This document shows, piece by piece, positions 43,606 through 52,285 of a stretch of 64,000 nucleotides of DNA; positions within the stretch are counted from its first letter, which is position 1; the number at the start of each line of letters is the position of its first letter. Position numbers and translations under genes: made by a program. The stretch lies in NCBI GenBank assembly GCA_949297805.1, contig CASFTG010000001.1, positions 248,001 through 312,000 on the forward strand, written 5' to 3'. The notes under the pieces were generated by a model. It did no database searches and was not told where the DNA came from. It saw only the letters and a list, made by a program, of their open reading frames with translations. Origin of the DNA: an uncultured bacterium. GTDB taxonomy: Bacteria; Bacillota_I; Bacilli_A; RFN20; CAG-826.

Positions 43606-46284
43606 ATGGCAACCGAAGAAAAGAAAACCGCCAAGAAGACGGAAGCGAAAGCCGAAGTCAAGGCGGAAATGACCCCGGAAGAGAAGAAAGCCGCGGCCGA
43701 ACAAGAAGTCGACGGCCTCGTTCAAAAAGCCCTTAAGGCCCTTGACGAATTCGCTTCCTTCGACCAGGAAAAGATCGATTACATCGTCGCGAAGATGTCG
43801 GTCGCTGGTCTCGATCATCATGGCGATTTAGCCAAGAAAGCCATCGAAGAGACCAAGCGTGGTGTCTTTGAGGACAAGGCCACTAAGAATCTGTTCGCCT
43901 GCGAGTACATCGTCAACAACATGCGCCACCTCAAGACCGTCGGCATCATTAAGGATGACCCGGTCACCGGCATCACCGAAATCGCCGAGCCGGTTGGCGT
44001 CGTCTGCGGCATCGTCCCGACCACCAACCCGACCTCGACCGTCATCTTCAAATCGCTCATTTCGATGAAGACCCGGAACCCGATCATCTTCTCCTTCCAC
44101 CCCGGGGCCCATAACTGCTCCAAAGCCGCCGCCATCGTCATGCGGGATGCCGCCATCGCGGCTGGCGCGCCGGAGAACTGCATCCAGTGGATCGAGCACA
44201 CCTCGATGGAAGCGACCTCGGCTCTTATGAACCATCCTGGTGTCGCCACCATCTTAGCTACCGGCGGCAACGCCATGGTCAAAGCCGCTTATTCCTGCGG
44301 CAAACCGGCCCTTGGCGTCGGGGCGGGCAACGTTCCCTGCTACATCGACCGCTCGGCTGATATCGCTCAGACTGTCAACGACGTTGTCCTGTCCAAAGCC
44401 TTCGATAACGGCATGATCTGCGCTTCTGAATCGGCCGTTTTCATCGATGAAGCGATCTATGACGAAACCATCGCCATGTTCAAAAAGTACCGTGTCTACT
44501 TCGCTAGCGAAGAAGAGACTCGGAAACTTGAGCAATATATGTTCGGCGTCACCAAAGGCAGCGCCAACGTCGCTGAGGCCCGGCTCAATAGCAAAGTCGC
44601 CGGTATGTCGGCTATTAACATCGCCAAGAACTCCGGCTTCGAAGTCCCCGAAGGGACCCAGATCATCGCCGTCTATTGCGATTCGGTCGGCGTTGAGGAA
44701 CCGATGTCCCGTGAGAAACTCTCTCCGGTCCTCGCCGTTTACAAAGTCTCCGGCTTTGAGGAAGGGACTGAACTCTGCGAGAAGATGCTCGAATTCGGCG
44801 GGCTTGGCCACACCGCGGCTATCCACTGCCACGACCAGGAGATGTCCGATAAGTTCGGCGACGTCGTCAAAGCCATCCGTATCGTCTGGAATTCGCCTTC
44901 CACCTTCGGCGGCATCGGCAACGTCTACAACTCCTTCATCCCGTCCTTGACCCTCGGCTGCGGCACCTATGGCCACAACTCGGTCGCCGGCAACGTCTCG
45001 GCCGTCAACCTCCTCAACATCAAACGCGTCGGCAAAAGGAGAAACACTATGCAATGGTTCAAGGTTCCGCAAAAGATCTATTTCGAACGCAATTCGATCC
45101 AATACCTCCGTTCGGCCAAGAACATCGAGAAGGTGTTCATCGTCACTGACCACTCGATGGTTCAGCTCGGCTTCCTCAACAAGATCATCGATGAGCTCAT
45201 GGCTCGCCGCAACAAGGTGACCTATCAGCTCTTCGCCGAAGTCGAACCCGATCCGGACATCACCACCGTCCGCCGCGGCTGCGAGCTCATGAAAGAGTTC
45301 CAACCCGACACCATCATCGCCCTCGGCGGCGGCTCCCCGATGGATGCCGCGAAGGGCATGTGGATCTTCTACGAGCATCCGGAAGTCAACTTCGATGACC
45401 TCAAGCAGAAGTTCATGGATATCCGCAAACGGGCCTTCAAGTATCCGGAACTCGGCCGCAAGACCAAGCTCATCTGCATCCCGACCACCTCGGGCACCGG
45501 CTCGGAAGTCACTCCGTTCGCCGTCATCTCCGATAAGGCCAACCTCAAGAAGTATCCGCTTACCGACTACTCCTTGACCCCTTCGATCGCTATCGTCGAT
45601 CCGGAATTCACCACCAACATCCCGGCTAGATCGACCGCCTATACCGGCATGGACGTCCTCACCCACGCTATCGAGGCCTACACCTCGGTCATGGCGAGCG
45701 ATTACACCGACGGTTTGGCCCTCAACGCCATCCGGTTGGTCTTCGAGTACTTGCCGCGCTGCGTCCATAATGGCAAAAACGACCTCAAGGCCAGAGAGAA
45801 GATGCATAACGCCGCCACCATCGCCGGCATGGCCTTCGCCAACGCCTTCTTGGGCATCACCCACTCGATGGCTCATAAAATCGGCGCTGAATTCCATACC
45901 ATCCATGGTCAGACCTGTGCCATCCTCCTCCCGCATGTCATTAAGTACAACGGCACCCAGCCGACCAAACTCTCGGTCTGGCCGAAGTATGAGGAATATG
46001 ACTGCGACCAGCGCTACCTCAATATCTGCAAAGTCGTCGGCATCCCGGCCAACACCCCGGAAGAGGCGACCAAAGCCCTCTCTGACGCCGTCATGAATCT
46101 CGGCAAGGAGATTGGCATCGACATGAACTTCCAGTCGGTCATCCCCGATGAGGAGAACTACATGTCTCACCTTGAAGAACTTGGCTATCTCGCTTACGAG
46201 GATCAATGCACCCCGTGCAACCCGCGCGAGCCGATGGTCGCCGACATGATCCAAATCATGAAGGACGCCTACAAAGGCAATTAA
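43606..46284 (+). CDS. adhE: Bifunctional acetaldehyde/alcohol dehydrogenase AdhE
   Basis: 892 residues. The N-terminal CoA-acylating aldehyde dehydrogenase has catalytic Cys272 in NGMICASES and TTNPTSTVIFKSLI. A linker (~res 475) leads to the Fe-dependent alcohol dehydrogenase with GGGSPMDAAKG, GTGSEVTPFAV, and metal ligands in MDVLTHAIEAY and ITHSMAHKIGAEFHTIHG. It reduces acetyl-CoA to ethanol with two NADH and usually forms spirosomes. The first ~35 residues are an added Lys/Glu/Ala-rich segment not normally present. Consistent C-ending codon use suggests high expression. AGGAGG ribosome-binding site in the end of rex; the next gene starts two bases after the stop. Confidence 0.95.
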   Translation: MATEEKKTAKKTEAKAEVKAEMTPEEKKAAAEQEVDGLVQKALKALDEFASFDQEKIDYIVAKMSVAGLDHHGDLAKKAIEETKRGVFEDKATKNLFACEYIVNNMRHLKTVGIIKDDPVTGITEIAEPVGVVCGIVPTTNPTSTVIFKSLISMKTRNPIIFSFHPGAHNCSKAAAIVMRDAAIAAGAPENCIQWIEHTSMEATSALMNHPGVATILATGGNAMVKAAYSCGKPALGVGAGNVPCYIDRSADIAQTVNDVVLSKAFDNGMICASESAVFIDEAIYDETIAMFKKYRVYFASEEETRKLEQYMFGVTKGSANVAEARLNSKVAGMSAINIAKNSGFEVPEGTQIIAVYCDSVGVEEPMSREKLSPVLAVYKVSGFEEGTELCEKMLEFGGLGHTAAIHCHDQEMSDKFGDVVKAIRIVWNSPSTFGGIGNVYNSFIPSLTLGCGTYGHNSVAGNVSAVNLLNIKRVGKRRNTMQWFKVPQKIYFERNSIQYLRSAKNIEKVFIVTDHSMVQLGFLNKIIDELMARRNKVTYQLFAEVEPDPDITTVRRGCELMKEFQPDTIIALGGGSPMDAAKGMWIFYEHPEVNFDDLKQKFMDIRKRAFKYPELGRKTKLICIPTTSGTGSEVTPFAVISDKANLKKYPLTDYSLTPSIAIVDPEFTTNIPARSTAYTGMDVLTHAIEAYTSVMASDYTDGLALNAIRLVFEYLPRCVHNGKNDLKAREKMHNAATIAGMAFANAFLGITHSMAHKIGAEFHTIHGQTCAILLPHVIKYNGTQPTKLSVWPKYEEYDCDQRYLNICKVVGIPANTPEEATKALSDAVMNLGKEIGIDMNFQSVIPDEENYMSHLEELGYLAYEDQCTPCNPREPMVADMIQIMKDAYKGN

Positions 46285-46285
46285 G

Positions 46286-46543
46286 ATGGAAAAAGTCGAA
46301 GTTTCGATCTGCGTCGGGAGCTCTTGCCACCTCAAGGGCTCGCGCGACGTCATCGAGCAGGCCCGGAACGAGATTTCCCGTCTCCACCTGCAAGACAAAG
46401 TCGAGCTCAAAGCGGCCTTCTGCTTTGGCCAATGCGGACATGACGGGGTCACCGTCAAGGTCAACGACAAGATCATCCCCGGGCTCACCCCGGAGAAAAT
46501 CGCTTCGCTTTTCGAAGAGGAAATCTTGCCTTTGACCAAATAG
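46286..46543 (+). CDS. Thioredoxin-like [2Fe-2S] ferredoxin
   Basis: 85 residues, the NuoE/HydC-like thioredoxin-fold ferredoxin domain alone. Cys ligands follow the pattern CVGSSC (res 9 and 14) and CFGQCG (~res 46 and 50), a C-x4-C...C-x3-C arrangement for one [2Fe-2S] cluster. Such proteins pass electrons between NADH-linked flavoproteins and [FeFe] hydrogenases or sit beside sensory hydrogenases. It lies between adhE and the sensory hydrogenase in the same operon, so it is probably an electron carrier or adaptor for them. Confidence 0.85.
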   Translation: MEKVEVSICVGSSCHLKGSRDVIEQARNEISRLHLQDKVELKAAFCFGQCGHDGVTVKVNDKIIPGLTPEKIASLFEEEILPLTK

Positions 46544-46549
46544 CCTATT

Positions 46550-46575
46550 AGGGGGCCTCTTAAATGGGGCCCCCT
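46550..46575 (+). terminator. Intra-operon hairpin (possible attenuator or processing site)
   Basis: Perfect AGGGGGCC/GGCCCCCT arms with a ten-base loop, followed only by GTTTCACATTTT. It lies in the sole sizeable gap of the rex-hydrogenase operon. It may reduce read-through from adhE into the hydrogenase genes or protect the upstream mRNA. Confidence 0.5.
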
Positions 46576-46598
46576 GTTTCACATTTTAGGAGGAGTCT

Positions 46599-48275
46599 AT
46601 GATCGCGCCGCTTTATACCCGGGAAAACGATTGCCGCAGCTGCTACAAATGCATCCGGCATTGCCCAACCAAGTCCATTTCCTTTAAGGATGGGCAAGCC
46701 CGCATCATCACCGGCGAATGCGTCCTCTGCGGGACTTGCTATGTCGTCTGCCCCCAAGGGGCCAAAGCCATCCGCGACGATAAAGAGAAAGCGAAGCAAT
46801 TGCTCTCTAGCGGTAATTGCTATGCTTCCTTGGCTCCGTCCTATTTATCCGAATTCCCTAATTCCAACTTCCCAAAGGTGAAGAAAGCCTTGCTTGAGCT
46901 GGGCTTTGCTGGGGTTGAGGAGACGGCGGTCGGGGCGACCATCGTCAAACGGGAATACGACAAACTTTGCGAACAAAAGCAGATGGACGTCATACTCTCC
47001 ACCTGCTGCCACTCGATCAATACCTTGATTGAGAAGCATCACCCCTCCTTAACCAAATGCTTAGCCCCCGTCTTATCGCCGATGCAAGCCCACGCCCAGC
47101 ATTTGAAAGAAGAACATCCCGGCTGCACCGTCATCTTCTTAGGTCCTTGCATCGCCAAAAAAGATGAGGTCGATAAGTATCCGGGCTATGACGATTTGGC
47201 CCTCACTTTCCTTGAACTTGAGGACCTGCTCGAAGAAAAAGGCATCAAGGTCGAAGAGGCTGAGGTCGAAACCCCAGCCCAATCGAAAGCGAGGCTCTTC
47301 CCTAGCGAAGGTGGGGTCCTGGCCACCATGGAGAAAAACCCCGATGGCTATGATTATTTAGCCTTCTCGGGGATGGAGGATTGCCAAGCGGCGATCGAAG
47401 CCCTTGAGCGGGGCGAGATCCATCACGCCTTCATCGAATTAAGTGCTTGCCGCGGATCCTGCCTCAACGGGCCGGCGATAAGACGAAAAAAAGAAAGCGC
47501 CGTCCTTTCCTTAGTCAAGACCCGTCATTCGGCCGGGAAAGAGGATTTCGCGGTGACCGAAAAGGGTAAACTCGACAAAGAATTCCATCCCGCCGAAGAG
47601 AAGAAGCACGTTTATAGCGATGCCGCCATCGAGAATGTTCTTCACGCCATCGGAAAGTATGACAAGAAGGATGAACTCAACTGCGCTTCCTGCGGCTACC
47701 CGACTTGCCGCGATAAGGCGAAAGCGGTCCTCGACGGCAAGGCCTCGTTGGAGATGTGCTTGCCTTATTTAAGCGAGAAAGCCAGCAGCTTCGGCAATGA
47801 CATCGTCGAGAATACCCCGAATGGCATCATCGTCGTCAATGACGATTTCACCGTTCAATTGATCAATCCGGCCTTGGCTAGCTTACTTAAAGTCTCGCCG
47901 TCGGAAGCCATCGGCCAAAGCGTCGAGAACTTCATCGACTTAAGTTACTTCGCTCTTTGCTTAGCCGGGGAATCAATTAGAAACAAACATATCCACTTAG
48001 AGAAATACGATCTCTATGTCGAACTTTCCTTAGTCCACGACGAGAAATATCACATCATCATCGGCACCGTCCGCGACCGGACCCAAACCCACCTCGAACA
48101 TGAGAAGCAGGTCCATGACGCCAAAGCGACGGCGGAGATCACCAAAGACGTCATCGAGAAGAACATGCGGGCGGTTCAAGAAATCGCCCAGCTCTTAGGC
48201 GAATCGGCCGCGAACACCAAGATCGCCCTGACTAACCTGCAAAGGACCATCGATCCCGACCATGGAAAGAAGTGA
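46599..48275 (+). CDS. Sensory (group C, HydS-type) [FeFe] hydrogenase with PAS domain
   Basis: 558 residues. Two N-terminal [4Fe-4S] ferredoxin motifs (CRSCYKCIRHCP, CVLCGTCYVVCP) come first. The H-cluster domain has L1-type STCCHSI (~res 134), L2-type GPCIAKKDEV (~res 183) and L3-type SACRGSCLNGP (~res 283); all expected H-cluster cysteines are present, but the motifs depart from those of catalytic group A enzymes. A second Fe-S domain (CASCGYPTC, ~res 362), a PAS domain (~405-500) and a C-terminal coiled segment follow. This is the architecture of H2/redox-sensing HydS proteins that signal to kinases or phosphatases. Its 3' end overlaps the SpoIIE-type phosphatase gene by 14 bases. Confidence 0.88.
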   Translation: MIAPLYTRENDCRSCYKCIRHCPTKSISFKDGQARIITGECVLCGTCYVVCPQGAKAIRDDKEKAKQLLSSGNCYASLAPSYLSEFPNSNFPKVKKALLELGFAGVEETAVGATIVKREYDKLCEQKQMDVILSTCCHSINTLIEKHHPSLTKCLAPVLSPMQAHAQHLKEEHPGCTVIFLGPCIAKKDEVDKYPGYDDLALTFLELEDLLEEKGIKVEEAEVETPAQSKARLFPSEGGVLATMEKNPDGYDYLAFSGMEDCQAAIEALERGEIHHAFIELSACRGSCLNGPAIRRKKESAVLSLVKTRHSAGKEDFAVTEKGKLDKEFHPAEEKKHVYSDAAIENVLHAIGKYDKKDELNCASCGYPTCRDKAKAVLDGKASLEMCLPYLSEKASSFGNDIVENTPNGIIVVNDDFTVQLINPALASLLKVSPSEAIGQSVENFIDLSYFALCLAGESIRNKHIHLEKYDLYVELSLVHDEKYHIIIGTVRDRTQTHLEHEKQVHDAKATAEITKDVIEKNMRAVQEIAQLLGESAANTKIALTNLQRTIDPDHGKK

Positions 48276-49449
48276 TTTCACCGAACTTGAATCCGGCTAC
48301 CTTTCGGTCAACCACAAGGGGGAGGAGCTCTGTGGCGACCACGTCCAGATCGTCAGCGACGCCTCTGACGGCTCAACCACCTTGGTTTTGGCCGATGGGC
48401 TCGGCTCCGGGGTCGTGGCCTCGATCCTTTCGACTTTGACGAGCGCCATGCTCTCGCGGATGGCCGAAGCCGGATTATCGATCGAAGATGGGGTCGAGAC
48501 CTTAGTCAAGACCTTGCCGATCGCCAGAGACCGGGGCAACGTCGCCTATTCGACATTCACCGTTTGCCGGATCGAGAAGGATTACACCGGCTATATCTAT
48601 AACTTCGATAACCCCGAGCCGGTCTTCCTCCGGGACGGGAAGGAGAAGAAGCTCAATTACGAGACCTTGACCGTCGAAGGGAAGCTCATCAAGAAAGCCA
48701 AGTGCTATTTCGACGTCAATGACTGCTTGGTCATGTTCAGCGATGGGGCGGTTTACGCCGGGGTCGGGGAGACCTTGAACTTCGGCTGGACTAGAGAAGA
48801 GATATCCGCTTACCTCGAAGGGCTCTTCGATCCCTCGATTTCGGCGAAAAACATCGCGACTTTATTAGTCGACCACTGCGACTTATTGTATAATCGTCGC
48901 CCGGGGGACGACACGACCGCTTTAGCGGTCCGCCGCCGGGAAAGGAAGAAATGCAACCTGATGGTCGGGCCGCCGACTAATCCTAGCGACGACGAAAAGG
49001 TCTTGTCTTCCTTCTTCAGCCTCGAAGGCCCCCATATCGTCAGTGGTGGCACGACCTGCAAGATCGCCGCCCGGTATCTAGGCTCTTCAATCGAAGGGTC
49101 GCTTGATTACCTTGATCCGGAAGTCCCGCCGATCTCCTATATCAAAGGGGTCGACCTCGCGACCGAAGGCATCATCACCCTCAATAAGGTTGTGTCCTTG
49201 TCTCGCGATTATCAAGGACAGAACAAAGCCTACTTCGACTGGAGTTTCCGGCAAGACGGGGCGAGCCAAATCGCCAAAATGCTCTTTGAGGAGGCGACCG
49301 ACATCACCTTCTACGTCGGCTGCGCCGTCAACCCGGCTCACCAGGATCCGGAGTACCACATCGACATCAAGATGAAGATGCAGATCATCGATAACCTCGC
49401 CCAGGAACTGAAGAACATGGGCAAACACATCAACGTCACTTATTTCTAA
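48262..49449 (+). CDS. SpoIIE/PP2C-type protein phosphatase of the hydrogenase operon
   Basis: 395 residues, starting inside the end of the sensory hydrogenase gene. Residues 1-~230 are a SpoIIE-like PP2C domain with metal-binding motifs TTLVLADGLGSGVVA (~res 36), DCLVMFSDGAVYAG (~res 155) and RRPGDDTTALAV (~res 213). The ~165-residue remainder (KCNLMVGPPTNPS, GPHIVSGGTTCKIAARYLG, ITFYVGCAVNPAHQDPEYHI) is a separate domain I do not recognise, containing a few Cys and His. Ser/Thr phosphatases are known neighbours of sensory [FeFe] hydrogenases, which would control this enzyme. The phosphoprotein substrate is unknown; an anti-sigma-antagonist or the operon's own enzymes are possible. Confidence 0.82.
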   Translation: MERSDFTELESGYLSVNHKGEELCGDHVQIVSDASDGSTTLVLADGLGSGVVASILSTLTSAMLSRMAEAGLSIEDGVETLVKTLPIARDRGNVAYSTFTVCRIEKDYTGYIYNFDNPEPVFLRDGKEKKLNYETLTVEGKLIKKAKCYFDVNDCLVMFSDGAVYAGVGETLNFGWTREEISAYLEGLFDPSISAKNIATLLVDHCDLLYNRRPGDDTTALAVRRRERKKCNLMVGPPTNPSDDEKVLSSFFSLEGPHIVSGGTTCKIAARYLGSSIEGSLDYLDPEVPPISYIKGVDLATEGIITLNKVVSLSRDYQGQNKAYFDWSFRQDGASQIAKMLFEEATDITFYVGCAVNPAHQDPEYHIDIKMKMQIIDNLAQELKNMGKHINVTYF

Positions 49450-49460
49450 GGAGAGAACAC

Positions 49461-50915
49461 ATGGCCGTAGCAAAATTCGACACCCTCGTCCAACAGCTCA
49501 AATACCGCGTCTTGAAAGAAGTCGCCAAAGACTATTGGGACGGGACCTTGAACGAGAAGATCAACGATATCCCCAAGGTCATCGCCCCCGGCCCGAAGGC
49601 CAGCATGCGTTGCTGCGTCTATAAGGAACGGGCCATCGCCGCTGACCGGGTTAAACTGGCTTTAGGCGGGGATAAGAACAACCCGAACCTCCTCGAAGTC
49701 ATCGAAGCCGCCTGCGATGAATGCCCCTTCGGCGGCATCACCGTTACTAGCGACTGCCGGGGCTGTCTTGCCCATCGCTGCGCCCAGGCTTGCCGGCTGA
49801 ATTGCATTACTTTCGGTGATGATCTAAGGGCCCATATCAACAAAGATAAGTGCGTCAACTGCGGCCTTTGCATGAAGGCGTGCCAATTCGGGGCCATCAT
49901 CAATCGGCGGCGGCCGTGCGAGGCCAGCTGCAAGATCGGGGCCATTCACGCCCGGGCGGATGGGATCACCGAGATCGATGAAGAAAAGTGCACCCGGTGC
50001 GGGCAATGCTCCTATGCCTGCCCGTTCGGGGCCATCATGGATAAGAGCTACATTACCCAGTGCATCGATATCATCAAAGGGGCTGAAGGCGGGAAGAATT
50101 ACAAAGCCTATATGATCGTCGCGCCTTCGATTTCCAGCCAATTCCATTACGCTAAATTAGGTCAAGTCATCACCGGCATCAAAGCCTTAGGCTTCACCGA
50201 TGTCATCGAAGCCGCCTTAGGGGCCGACATGGTCGCCCTTAACGAGGCCAAAGATCTGGCGGAAGAAGGGTTCTGCACCTCCTCCTGCTGCCCGGCTTTC
50301 GTCCGTTACGTCAAGACCGCTTTCCCGGAACTCGCCGAGAAAGTCTCCAATAACCTCTCCCCGATGGCGGCCATCGCCAAATACATCAAGCAGATCGACC
50401 CGAGTGCCAAAACCGTCTTCGTCGGTCCTTGTATCGCCAAAAAGATGGAGGTCACCCGGCCCGACAGCGCCCCCTTCGTCGACTGCGTCATCACCTTCGA
50501 GGAACTGCAGGCTCTTATCGATGCTAGAGGTATCGATTTGCCTTCGCTTGAAGAGAAACCGCTTGATAACGCTTCCTACTTTGGCCGGATCTTCGCTAGA
50601 AGCGGTGGTCTCTCCGATGCGGTCAAGCAGGCCTTGAAAGAACAAAACATCGACTTTGAGGTCAAGCCGGTCGCTTGCTCGGGCTTAGATCAATGCAAAA
50701 ACGCCCTTATGCAGGCTAAGCGCGGCGTCTTGCCCGGTAACTTCATCGAAGGGATGGCCTGCCCGGGCGGCTGCATCGGCGGCCCCTGCTGCTTAACCCA
50801 CGAAGTCCGTGATGCGGCTTCGGTCGATAAGTACGGCCACGAGTCGAAGGAAACGACGATGCTTGGCGCGGTCAATACCGTCATGGCCGATCCGAAGATC
50901 GCCTCGACGAAGTAA
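49461..50915 (+). CDS. [FeFe] hydrogenase, group B type
   Basis: 484 residues. A Cys-rich N-terminal half holds CDECPFGG, CRGCLAHRCAQAC, [4Fe-4S] motifs CVNCGLCMKAC and CTRCGQCSYAC, and an extra CEASC. The H-cluster domain has L1 TSSCCPAF (~res 273), L2 GPCIAKKMEV (~res 322) and L3 MACPGGCIGGPCC (~res 432). The extended Cys pattern and L1 sequence fit group B enzymes, which are thought to couple to ferredoxin and whose physiological role is less clear than that of group A. It would evolve or take up H2 in the cytoplasm. GGAGAG ribosome-binding site; last gene of the operon. Maturases HydEFG are not in the window. Confidence 0.9.
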   Translation: MAVAKFDTLVQQLKYRVLKEVAKDYWDGTLNEKINDIPKVIAPGPKASMRCCVYKERAIAADRVKLALGGDKNNPNLLEVIEAACDECPFGGITVTSDCRGCLAHRCAQACRLNCITFGDDLRAHINKDKCVNCGLCMKACQFGAIINRRRPCEASCKIGAIHARADGITEIDEEKCTRCGQCSYACPFGAIMDKSYITQCIDIIKGAEGGKNYKAYMIVAPSISSQFHYAKLGQVITGIKALGFTDVIEAALGADMVALNEAKDLAEEGFCTSSCCPAFVRYVKTAFPELAEKVSNNLSPMAAIAKYIKQIDPSAKTVFVGPCIAKKMEVTRPDSAPFVDCVITFEELQALIDARGIDLPSLEEKPLDNASYFGRIFARSGGLSDAVKQALKEQNIDFEVKPVACSGLDQCKNALMQAKRGVLPGNFIEGMACPGGCIGGPCCLTHEVRDAASVDKYGHESKETTMLGAVNTVMADPKIASTK

Positions 50916-50930
50916 CGATCAATAACGATT

Positions 50931-50956
50931 GGGCGGCTGGCAACGGCCGTCCTTTT
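50931..50956 (+). terminator. Rho-independent terminator of the hydrogenase operon
   Basis: GGGCGGC-TGGCAACG-GCCGTCC hairpin (one G-U pair) followed by TTTTCTT, 16 bases after the hydrogenase stop. Confidence 0.8.
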
Positions 50957-50957
50957 C

Positions 50958-51782
50958 TTATTCTTCGAACTGGTAGACGTTGATCCGCTTCGAGAGGATG
51001 GTGCAAGCGTCAAGGCCAACCAAGGAACCATTGTCGAATAAGGGCGAGACATCGTAAGAGGTATTTTCTCGCGGATGATTATCGAGGTGATGATAGGGGT
51101 CAAGGTAATCAAAAAGCAGGTGGGTGTGGAAGTGACCGATGACCACTTTCTTATGCTCGGCCCAAATGGGGCGATAGACGTTATGGCGATATTCTTCAAT
51201 TGGATTGCACCAACGGGCTTGGTACCAGGAGGCCTCATCGCCTTTCCGCCAATTGGGGATTAAAGGGATACTTGAATGGATAATGACGTGGTGGGGCGTC
51301 TCAAAATAATTAACGAACTTCTCTTTTATCCAAGCGAAGACTTCTTGAACTCGGGGGTTATTGGCCGCCTCGTCGAATAACTTTAACGCTTCATCGCGGT
51401 CGCTGGGCGCGGACCCATATCGGGGCATCCTTAAGGCGAGGTTATAAGCTTCCTCATAAGTCGATCCCGCCAGTTGGAAAAGCGTCAGGATCGTTTTGTT
51501 TTGGAAATCGTAGTTTTTGGGATAGCCGCGCCTAAGCATATCAAGCAGGCAGTCTTCGTGATTGCCTTTGACTAAGATGACCTGAGGTAGGCTTTGGACG
51601 TATTGGTATAACTCATTAGGTTCGGGTCCCCGATCGAAAAGATCGCCGGCGATGATAAGGCAGTGGTTTGGATTGCTAGGATCGAAGCCGGCCTCCTTTA
51701 ATCCTTCCAGAACCGGTTGAAGGCAAGCGTGGGGGTCGGAGAAGGCGAAGTACGTAGTCATTTGGTTTTGCGCTGCATTCAT
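50958..51782 (-). CDS. Metallophosphatase (calcineurin-like, Ser/Thr phosphatase or PrpE-type)
   Basis: 274 residues; a second possible start is the ATG at 51761 (MTTYFAFSDPHA), where the domain begins. Neither has a clear ribosome-binding site. Metallophos motifs are complete: FSDPHACLQP, IIAGDLFDRGPEP, VKGNHEDCLLD and VIGHFHTHLLFD. These coordinate two metals in phosphoprotein phosphatases and Ap4A-type hydrolases. It is convergent with the hydrogenase operon, so there is no direct link to it. Substrate unknown. Confidence 0.85.
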   Translation of the reverse strand: MNAAQNQMTTYFAFSDPHACLQPVLEGLKEAGFDPSNPNHCLIIAGDLFDRGPEPNELYQYVQSLPQVILVKGNHEDCLLDMLRRGYPKNYDFQNKTILTLFQLAGSTYEEAYNLALRMPRYGSAPSDRDEALKLFDEAANNPRVQEVFAWIKEKFVNYFETPHHVIIHSSIPLIPNWRKGDEASWYQARWCNPIEEYRHNVYRPIWAEHKKVVIGHFHTHLLFDYLDPYHHLDNHPRENTSYDVSPLFDNGSLVGLDACTILSKRINVYQFEE

Positions 51783-52285
51783 AAGAACATTTTATAAAAT
51801 AGTTAATGATATGTACATATTAAAAAGGACAATTACGTAAATATAATGCTTGACTTAATTCAGGTTGCCGTTTAAACGCGTGATTCCTTTCGCCTTTCAC
51901 TGATTCAATGGTTTGAGATTAGCAATTTGGTTTGTTTTATGTGTGTTTTGCGTCGTTTTTGGTTTCGCTTGTGCAACGCGGTCCTGTTCTGTCGATGGGC
52001 GCCTCAATTGAATCATCTTCCTTTGTTCGAAGATGAACCGATAGTAGGGTTCTGCAACGTATCCTCTGTCCTTCGTTTCTTCGAGGGAAGTGGAGCATTC
52101 CAATTTAAACATTTTGGCCTCAATGCATGTTTGTCGAAGGTCTAACGCTTTCAAAAGTGGCGTGCTGTTGCCTAGGAAGTTGTAGTTTTCCCGTTTGAGA
52201 GTGTATTATAAAGACGTCGAAAAAACCTTCTTCTTGTTGGCGGATTTTCCTGCAAGGGATATACGTTTATCGGAGGGCAAGTTCA
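51783..52285. other. AT-rich intergenic region
   Basis: 503 bases rich in T and A, marking the edge of the low-GC segment. An 85-codon frame on the minus strand (51897-52154) has a basic composition but no ribosome-binding site or recognisable family, so I do not call it. Before the protease gene GGAGGG (52274-52279) is a good ribosome-binding site. No repeats or terminators stand out. Confidence 0.35.

Noticed and set aside
44254..46539. A 761-codon open frame antisense to adhE
   Set aside because: It arises from the strong C-ending codon bias of adhE, matches no family, is compositionally odd (Asp/Gly/Val runs) and has no ribosome-binding site.
51897..52154. An 85-codon minus-strand frame before the metalloprotease
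   Set aside because: No ribosome-binding site or family; the basic composition is what AT-rich non-coding DNA gives.
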